From Shinella sp. XGS7 (GTDB lineage: Bacteria; Pseudomonadota; Gammaproteobacteria; Burkholderiales; Burkholderiaceae_C), in NCBI RefSeq assembly GCF_020535565.1, contig NZ_CP084758.1, positions 3,051,001 through 3,115,000 on the forward strand: a stretch of 64,000 bases of DNA, in the 5' to 3' direction. A program made the translations under genes and the position numbers. How positions within the stretch are numbered: position 1 is the first letter of the stretch; each line of letters opens with the position of its first letter. Under the pieces are notes generated by a model that was given only the letters and a program-made list of their open reading frames with translations, was not told the origin of the DNA and searched no databases. Positions 58,084 through 64,000 of the stretch are shown here, in pieces.

Positions 58084-59790
58084 ATGACGGATGCCGCCGC
58101 GCCCCGCACGCCTGTTCGCCCCTATTGGCCGGCGCGCCTGCCGCGGCAGCTGAGCCTGCCGCAGACCTCGCTGTGGTTCAACCTCGAGGTGGCGGCCCGA
58201 CGCTGGCCCGACAAGCCGGCCACCGTCTACCTGGGCCAGGCGCTGAGCTATGCCGAGCTGGCACGCCAGGCCGAGGCCCTGGCCGGCTGGCTGCAGGCCC
58301 AGGGCGTGGTCAAGGGTGATCGGGTGGCGCTCTTCATGCAGAACTGCCCGCAGTATCTGGTGGCGTTCTACGCCATCATCCGGGCCGACGCCGTGGCCGT
58401 GCCGGTCAACCCCATGAACAAGGCCGAGGAGTTCGGCCATTACATCCGCGACCCCGAGACCCGGGTGCTGATCTGCAGCGCCGAGCTGGCCGCCATCGCC
58501 GAGACGGCCAACCAGGCCCTGCCGCCCGCGCAGCGCGCGCGCTGCCTGCTGGTCACCCGCTATGCCGAGGCCCTGCCCGCGCAACTGGACCCGGCTCTGG
58601 GCGTGCCTGCCGCCATGCAGGAGTGGCTGCATGCGGCGCCGCCCCTGCCGCCGGGCGCCGTGCCCTGGGCCGAGGCCCTGGCGGCGGGGCACAGGCCCGG
58701 GCCCCACACCGCCGGGCCGGATGATCTGGCCCTGCTGCCCTACACCTCGGGCACCACCGGCCTGCCCAAGGGCTGCATGCACACCCATGCCACCTTGATG
58801 GCCAATGCCTGCGGCGGCGGTCAGTGGGGCTACGCCTCGCCCGAGAGCGTGGGCCTGGCCGTGGTGCCCATGTTCCACATCACGGGCCTGCTCTACGGCG
58901 TGCTGGGCCCGGTCTACCAGGGCATGAGCCTGGTGGTGATGCCGCGCTGGGACCGCGAGCTGGCCGGGGCCCTGATCTCGCGCTACCGGGTCACGCACTG
59001 GACCTGCATCCCGACCATGATCATCGACCTCTTCGGCAGCCCCAACTACCGGCACTTCGACCTCTCCAGCCTGCGCTACCTCTCGGGCGGCGGCGCCGCC
59101 ATGCCCCAGGCCGTGGCCGAGCGCCTGCGCGAGGAGTTTGGCCTCACCTTTGCCGAGGGCTATGGACTGACCGAGACGGCCGCGCCCACCCACGCCAACC
59201 CGCCCGAGCATGCCAAGCTGCAATGCCTGGGCATTCCCATCTTCGGCGTGGACTCGCGCGTGGTGGACCCCGAGACCCTGCAGAGCCTGCCGGTGGGCGA
59301 GGTGGGCGAGATCGTGAGCCACGGCCCCATGGTCTTCAAGGGCTACTGGCGCCAGCCCGAGGCCACGGCGGCGGCCTTTGTGGAGATCGAGGGCAAGCGC
59401 TTCTTCCGCACTGGCGATCTGGGCCGCATGGACGAGGAGGGCTTCTTCTTCATCACCGACCGGCTCAAGCGCATGATCAATGCCAGCGGCTACAAGGTCT
59501 GGCCCTCCGAGGTGGAGATGCTGCTCTACAAGCACCCTGCGGTGCAGGAGGCCTGCGTGATCTCGGCCCGCGATGCCTACCGCGGCGAGACGGTCAAGGC
59601 CCTGGTGGTGCGGCGCCGCGGCGCCGAGACCACCACGGCCGAGGACATCATGGCCTGGTCGCGCGAGCATATGGCGGCTTACAAGGCGCCGCGCCTGGTG
59701 GAGTTCGTGGACAGCCTGCCCAAGTCCGGCTCGGGCAAGGTGATGTGGCGCTTGTTGCAGGATCGTGAACATCAGGCCGGCTCGTCTTGA
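58084..59790 (+). CDS. Acyl-CoA synthetase / AMP-dependent ligase
   Basis: A 568-residue adenylate-forming enzyme that activates fatty or aromatic acids as acyl-CoA through an acyl-AMP. Motifs: YTSGTTGLPKG (P-loop, about 217-227), YGLTETAAP, TGDLGRMDEEG and DRLKRMINASGYKVWPSEVE; the final Lys region is SGSGKVMWR. Start MTDAAAPRTP at 58084. The prophage sits 102 bp upstream, so the promoter may now be partly made of prophage end. Confidence 0.93.
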   Translation: MTDAAAPRTPVRPYWPARLPRQLSLPQTSLWFNLEVAARRWPDKPATVYLGQALSYAELARQAEALAGWLQAQGVVKGDRVALFMQNCPQYLVAFYAIIRADAVAVPVNPMNKAEEFGHYIRDPETRVLICSAELAAIAETANQALPPAQRARCLLVTRYAEALPAQLDPALGVPAAMQEWLHAAPPLPPGAVPWAEALAAGHRPGPHTAGPDDLALLPYTSGTTGLPKGCMHTHATLMANACGGGQWGYASPESVGLAVVPMFHITGLLYGVLGPVYQGMSLVVMPRWDRELAGALISRYRVTHWTCIPTMIIDLFGSPNYRHFDLSSLRYLSGGGAAMPQAVAERLREEFGLTFAEGYGLTETAAPTHANPPEHAKLQCLGIPIFGVDSRVVDPETLQSLPVGEVGEIVSHGPMVFKGYWRQPEATAAAFVEIEGKRFFRTGDLGRMDEEGFFFITDRLKRMINASGYKVWPSEVEMLLYKHPAVQEACVISARDAYRGETVKALVVRRRGAETTTAEDIMAWSREHMAAYKAPRLVEFVDSLPKSGSGKVMWRLLQDREHQAGSS

Positions 59791-59858
59791 TCTGGGTTAA
59801 GTCCGGCGGCGGGTGACTGGGCTCCAATCCGCCCGGTTTTTGCTTCCTGCCGTACGCC

Positions 59859-62042
59859 ATGCCAGTCTTGCTGGGCCCCGAGCGGGCCGCCCTGAGTGCC
59901 CGAGGAGCGGGCCGGATGTTCCTGCTGAGCCTGCCGGCCCTGCTGGCGCCCCTGCTGGTCCTGGCCGTGCCCGAGCTGGTGCCGGGCGCGCCGCCGGCCT
60001 GGGTGGGTCTGCCCCTGGCCCTGATGCTGGCCCTGATCTGCAGCCTGCTGGCCCAGGCCTACTGGCGCCGCCAGGCCCGCTGCCTGCAGCGCGCCGAGCG
60101 CCACTGGCATCTGCTGGCCGATCAGCTGGAGCAGATGGTCTGGTTCTCCCGCCCGGGGCAGAGCGGCCTGACCCTGCTGAGCTCGGCGGTGGAACGCATC
60201 TGCGGCCAGGCGGCCGGTGCCTTGCAGCATCAGCCTCAGGCCTGGCTGGATCTGGTGCATCCCGAGGACCGCGAGCGCGTGCGCGCCAGCTGGCAGTTGC
60301 AGCCCGGTGCCACGCGGCGCCTGGAATACCGCATCCGGCACCGCGATGGCAGCTGGCGCTGGGTGCGCGACCGCGCCGCCGATCTGCGCGATGCCACGGG
60401 TGTGGCCATAGGCCGGGCCGGCATCGTGGAGGACATCACCCGCCAGCGCGAGGGCGAGCGCCGCCTGCAGCAGCGCCAGCAGCAGCTGCGCGGCATGGTG
60501 GAGGCGGCACGCGACGCCGTCATCACCCTGGACCGGCGCCAGCGCATCGTGCAGTTCAACCGCGCCGCCGGCGAGATGCTGCGCATCGCCCCGCGCCGCG
60601 CCCTGGGCCAGCGCCTGGAGCGTTTTCTGGCCACGCAGGCTGGCGCTGCGAATCCGGTGGACGGGCTGCTGGCGGCCGAGGAGGAGGGCGCGGCCAGCCG
60701 CCATATGCTGCAGGGCCTGCGCGCTGATGGCGAGACCTTTGCGCTGGAGGCCTCGGTCTCGCGTTTTGGCGAGGGCGAGCAGCTGCTCTGGACCCTGGTG
60801 CTGCGCGATCTCAGCGAGGTGCAGGCCATGGAGGCGGCACGGCGCGCCCGCGAGCTGGCCGAGGCGGCCAACCGCGCCAAGTCGGAATTCCTCGCCAACA
60901 TGTCGCATGAGCTGCGCACGCCGCTCAATGCGGTGCTGGGTTTCGCCCAGCTGCTGCGCGCCGGCGCCTCCTGCCTGGATGCCGAGCAGCAGGACCAGCT
61001 GGCCCAGATCGAGATGGCCGGCTGGCATCTGGCCGAGCTGATCGACGATGTGCTGGACGTCTCCCGCATCGAGGCCGGCCATCTGGCGGTGAGCCTGTCT
61101 CCGGTCTCGGCCCAGGAGGCGCTGGAGGCCGCGCTGCAGCTCAGCCTGCCGGCCATGCAGCAGCGCGGTCTGCAGGCCCGGGCCGGCTTCCGGGCCGCGC
61201 CTCCGCTGCGCCTGCAGGCCGATCCGGTGCGCCTGCGCCAGGTGCTGCTGAACCTGCTGTCCAATGCCACCAAGTACAACCGGCCCGGCGGCAGCCTGAG
61301 CCTGGATCTGCGCGCCGAGGGCGGGCTGGCCGTGGTGGAGATTGCCGATACGGGCCTGGGCATGAGCGCCCAGCAGCTGGCCCATCTCTTCGAGCCCTTC
61401 AACCGTCTGGGCCGCGAGCACAGCGGCATCCAGGGCACGGGCATCGGCCTGGTGCTCTCGCGCCAGCTGATGCGCCTGATGCAGGGCGAGCTGGAGGTGC
61501 ACAGCGAGCCGGGCCAGGGCACCACGGTACGCCTGCGTCTGCCGCTGGAAGCGGGTTCGGTCGCAGCGTCTGCGCCGGCCCAGCCCCAGTCGCTGCCCAA
61601 GGCGGTCGCGGCGCCGCTGGCGGGCGACGGTCAGCCTTGCGGCCGCGTGCTCTGCGTGGAGGACAACGAGGTGAATATGCTGCTGGTGGAGCAGCTGCTG
61701 GCCATCTGGCCGGCGGTGCAGCTGCTCAAGGCACCGGACGGCGCCACGGCCCTGCGCCTGGCGCGCGAGCATTGCCCCGATCTGGTCTTGCTGGACATGC
61801 ACCTGCCCGATATGGATGGCCACCAGGTGCTGGCCGGCCTGCGTGCCGAGGCCCGCACGGCGGGCCTGCCGGTGGTGGCGCTCTCGGCCGAGGCCGGCGC
61901 CGGCGCCGAGCAGGCGGCCCGCGAGGCCGGCATGCTGGACTACTGGACCAAGCCGCTGGACTTCGCGGCCTTCCGTCGCCGTATGGCGGCCCTGCTCAGC
62001 CAGCCCCAGCCTGCTCTGGTCCTGGCCCTGGACGCGGCCTGA
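59859..62042 (+). CDS. PAS-containing hybrid sensor histidine kinase
   Basis: A 727-residue hybrid kinase with two N-terminal transmembrane helices (about 19-41 and 48-67), two PAS domains (about 85-195, including the PAC-like YRIRHRDGSWRWVRDRAADL, and 212-322), the H box LANMSHELRTPLNA with His near 350, ATPase (NATKYN, DTGLGM, GTGIGLVLSRQL) and a C-terminal receiver with VEDNEVN, VLLDMHLPDMDG and YWTKPLD. No Hpt domain. The PAS domains may bind a small ligand or redox cofactor. It follows the ligase by 68 bp on the same strand. Confidence 0.9.
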   Translation: MPVLLGPERAALSARGAGRMFLLSLPALLAPLLVLAVPELVPGAPPAWVGLPLALMLALICSLLAQAYWRRQARCLQRAERHWHLLADQLEQMVWFSRPGQSGLTLLSSAVERICGQAAGALQHQPQAWLDLVHPEDRERVRASWQLQPGATRRLEYRIRHRDGSWRWVRDRAADLRDATGVAIGRAGIVEDITRQREGERRLQQRQQQLRGMVEAARDAVITLDRRQRIVQFNRAAGEMLRIAPRRALGQRLERFLATQAGAANPVDGLLAAEEEGAASRHMLQGLRADGETFALEASVSRFGEGEQLLWTLVLRDLSEVQAMEAARRARELAEAANRAKSEFLANMSHELRTPLNAVLGFAQLLRAGASCLDAEQQDQLAQIEMAGWHLAELIDDVLDVSRIEAGHLAVSLSPVSAQEALEAALQLSLPAMQQRGLQARAGFRAAPPLRLQADPVRLRQVLLNLLSNATKYNRPGGSLSLDLRAEGGLAVVEIADTGLGMSAQQLAHLFEPFNRLGREHSGIQGTGIGLVLSRQLMRLMQGELEVHSEPGQGTTVRLRLPLEAGSVAASAPAQPQSLPKAVAAPLAGDGQPCGRVLCVEDNEVNMLLVEQLLAIWPAVQLLKAPDGATALRLAREHCPDLVLLDMHLPDMDGHQVLAGLRAEARTAGLPVVALSAEAGAGAEQAAREAGMLDYWTKPLDFAAFRRRMAALLSQPQPALVLALDAA

Positions 62043-62053
62043 GCGGGCCGGGC

Positions 62054-62674
62054 CTAGAAGCCCGAGCCCGGTTGGGCCAGATAGGCCAGCTCGGCCTCGC
62101 TGCTGGCGCGGCCCAGGGCGGCGTTGCGATGCGGGAAGCGGCCGAACTGGGCAATGACCGCGTGATGGCGCCGGGCGTAGTCCAGCGCTCCGTCCAGGCG
62201 TGCATCCTCGGCAGCCAGAGTCTCGAACAGGGCCACACAGCGCTGCTGCAGGGCCAGATCCTCGGCATGCTCCAGCGGCAGGTAGACGAAGAGGCGCTGC
62301 AGGGGCGTGAGCTGCCGGTCCGCGACGCTGTCCACCAGGCTCAGGGCTTGCGCCAGGGCCTGCGGGTCGCCGGCAAAGGCGCGGGCCGTGCCGCGATAGC
62401 TGTTGCGGGTGAACTGGTCCAGCAGCAGGATGCGCGCCAGCGCCCCCTCGGGGCCGGCCGCGCTCCAGCCCGCCAGACCGCCGGCCAGGGCCGCTTCCAG
62501 CAGGGGCGCAAAACGGCCCAGGATCTGGGCGTCGAAGGCGGCGTCCTTGATGAACCAGGCCTTGCGGTACTGGCCGGCCTCGGCGCTGCCGGGTGCGCCG
62601 AACCAGAAGTCCAGCACGGCGCGGGCGCCATCCGGCAAGGCGGTCGAGGTGCTCGGTGCGGCGCTGTCGTTCAT
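62054..62674 (-). CDS. DUF924 family protein
   Basis: A 206-residue protein with the family's VLDFWFGAPGSAEAGQYRKAWF, then ILLLDQFTRNSYRGTARAFA, LFVYLPLEHAEDLALQQ and FGRFPHRNAALGR. The fold is TPR-like helical. Function is not established. It overlaps the peptidase by 4 bp. Confidence 0.92.
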   Translation of the reverse strand: MNDSAAPSTSTALPDGARAVLDFWFGAPGSAEAGQYRKAWFIKDAAFDAQILGRFAPLLEAALAGGLAGWSAAGPEGALARILLLDQFTRNSYRGTARAFAGDPQALAQALSLVDSVADRQLTPLQRLFVYLPLEHAEDLALQQRCVALFETLAAEDARLDGALDYARRHHAVIAQFGRFPHRNAALGRASSEAELAYLAQPGSGF

Positions 62675-64000
62675 GCCGTCTCCCCGCCCAGCTGCTGCCA
62701 GAGGTAGCTGTACTCCAGGGCCTGCAGGGTGGCGCGCTGCTCGTTGTCGGCCGCGCCGCCGTGGCCGCCCTCGATGTTCTCGTAGTAGAGGATCTCGTGG
62801 CCCTGTTCCAGCATGCGCGCCGCCATCTTGCGGGCGTGGCCGGGGTGGACGCGGTCGTCTCGCGTGGAGGTGGTGAAGAAGATGCGCGGGTACTGCCGGT
62901 CGGCCCGCACATTCTGGTAGGGGCTGTAGCGCGAGATCACGGCCCAGTCCGCGGGCTCGTCGGGGTTGCCGTACTCGGCCATCCAGGAGGCGCCGGCCAG
63001 CAGCTGGTGGTAGCGGCGCATGTCCAGCAGGGGCACCTGGCAGACCACGGCATTGAAGAGCTCGGGGCGCAGCATGCTGACCGCGCCCACCAGCAGGCCA
63101 CCATTGCTGCCGCCCATGATGCCCAGCTGGGCCGGGCGGCTGATGCCGCGGGCGATCAGGTCTTCGGCCACGGCGATGAAGTCCTCGTAGCTCTTCTGCT
63201 TGTGTTCGAGGATGGCCGCCTGATGCCAGGCGGGGCCGAACTCGCCGCCGCCGCGGATATTGGCCAGCACCAGCACGCCGCCGCGTTGGTACCAGGCGCG
63301 GCCGAAACCGCCCGAGTACCAGGGCTGCAGGCTGACCTCGAAACCGCCATAGCCGTAGACCAGGGTGGGGTTGCGGCCGTCGGCCTGGGCGCCGGCCGGC
63401 CAGATCACGAAATAGGGCACGGCCGTGCCGTCGGCGCTGCGGGCGAAGAACTGCTCGGCGCGCATGCCCGCGGCCTCGAACTGCGGCTGGCGCGCCTTGA
63501 GCGGCTCGCGGGCGTCTTCCCCTGCGCGGGCTAGGGCCAGGGTGTCGGGCGTGAGGAAATCGGTGTAGCTCAGCAGATAGTGCTCGGCCAGCGGGTCCTC
63601 GGCCAGCTCGTCGTCGTGCAGGCCGGCCAGGCCCAGGGTGCCAGGGAAGGGCGCGGGCACGGCGCGGTGGCGCGGCGGCAGGCTGCGGAAGTCCCATTCC
63701 TCCAGGCGGCTGGCCACGTTCTCCGAGATATTGAGCAGCAGATGCTCGCGGGTGAGCGTGTAGTCCGCCAGGGAGCGGGTGGGGCTGGGTGTGAACAGGG
63801 CCTGGAAGCGGCGCTCGCCGGCCAGGTAGGCGGCGGCATCGGCCAGCAGCAGGCTGCCGCTGGCCTGGGTCTGGCCCGCCAGCACCCAGTCGCTGCGCAG
63901 AGAGATCAGCAGATGCGGGCCCCAGAAATGCGGCTGGGCATCATCCGGCAGGTCCAGCCGGGCCAGCGAGCCATCGGCCTGCAGCAGAAAACTGGCCTGG
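62671..64000 (-). CDS. Prolyl oligopeptidase (S9A), 5' end outside window
   Basis: At least 443 residues are visible, with the frame open to the window edge. The C-terminal alpha/beta-hydrolase domain has the Ser in GIMGGSNGGLLVG, Asp in TRDDRVHPGHA and His in NIEGGHGGAAD. The upstream part belongs to the seven-bladed propeller. It cleaves after Pro in short peptides. The true start lies beyond 64000. Confidence 0.93.
   Translation of the reverse strand, partial: QASFLLQADGSLARLDLPDDAQPHFWGPHLLISLRSDWVLAGQTQASGSLLLADAAAYLAGERRFQALFTPSPTRSLADYTLTREHLLLNISENVASRLEEWDFRSLPPRHRAVPAPFPGTLGLAGLHDDELAEDPLAEHYLLSYTDFLTPDTLALARAGEDAREPLKARQPQFEAAGMRAEQFFARSADGTAVPYFVIWPAGAQADGRNPTLVYGYGGFEVSLQPWYSGGFGRAWYQRGGVLVLANIRGGGEFGPAWHQAAILEHKQKSYEDFIAVAEDLIARGISRPAQLGIMGGSNGGLLVGAVSMLRPELFNAVVCQVPLLDMRRYHQLLAGASWMAEYGNPDEPADWAVISRYSPYQNVRADRQYPRIFFTTSTRDDRVHPGHARKMAARMLEQGHEILYYENIEGGHGGAADNEQRATLQALEYSYLWQQLGGETA

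Noticed and set aside
59772-62912. 1046-codon minus-strand open frame opposite the PAS kinase
   Set aside because: Shadow; Gln/Gly/Arg-rich, runs across three real genes.
1-64000. CRISPR array, rRNA or tRNA genes
   Set aside because: No regularly spaced repeats and no recognisable rRNA or tRNA sequences were seen by reading.

Overview
The window is GC-rich DNA of a betaproteobacterium, most likely in the order Burkholderiales (Roseateles/Paucibacter-like). The grounds are GC content, codon use and the PEP-CTERM/PrsT pair; genus is not certain. It holds host genes at 1-16165 and 57982-64000, and between them a complete transposable (Mu-like) prophage at 16166-57975 (41,810 bp).

Left host arm: ribF (cut by the window edge), a membrane hybrid sensor kinase, an RsuA-type pseudouridine synthase, an S58 peptidase, two adjacent acyl-CoA dehydrogenases, a PEP-CTERM protein with its own terminator, the TPR protein PrsT, a retropepsin-like protease, YajQ, MurB, a second hybrid kinase with an Hpt domain, and a small molybdopterin-binding-fold protein. 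Right host arm: an acyl-CoA ligase, a third hybrid kinase with PAS domains, a DUF924 protein and a prolyl oligopeptidase (cut by the window edge).

Prophage ends can be read to the base. It starts with TG, ends with CA, and is flanked by a 6-bp direct repeat AGCTCG. Each end carries two copies of a GATAACT-type site at positions 14 and 36 from the terminus, 22 bp apart and in mirror orientation. It inserted into a reconstructed 177-bp spacer between two divergent host genes.

The prophage is a mosaic. Rightward early genes (48406-57354) encode a Ner-like regulator, a DD35E transposase, its AAA+ helper, DUF3164, GemA and a Mor/C activator. Leftward from the S24 repressor runs a lower-GC, probably lysogenically expressed set (45065-48215). 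The late genes also run leftward (45018 to 16263): lysis, Mu-like head (gp25-31, protease I, gpT, gp35, gp36), then a lambda-like siphovirus tail (tube, frameshifted chaperone, tape measure, M, L, K, I, J) and a Dam methylase at the end, where Mu carries mom.

Most notable signals: (1) a dyad element in three copies, each upstream of a leftward gene (amidase, protease I, tail K), with fixed spacing to a -10-like hexamer and a predicted start on the ATG itself. This looks like a Mor/C-type late regulon with leaderless first genes, parallel to Mu Plys, PI and PP. (2) A T TTT TTT slippery site that fuses the tail chaperone to a downstream frame. (3) Two consecutive pseudoknot-capable structures between the gp35-like and gp36-like genes. 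(4) A strongly structured leader before dam. (5) A NodB-type polysaccharide deacetylase among the packaging genes. No search or folding program was run; all positions were read directly from the sequence.
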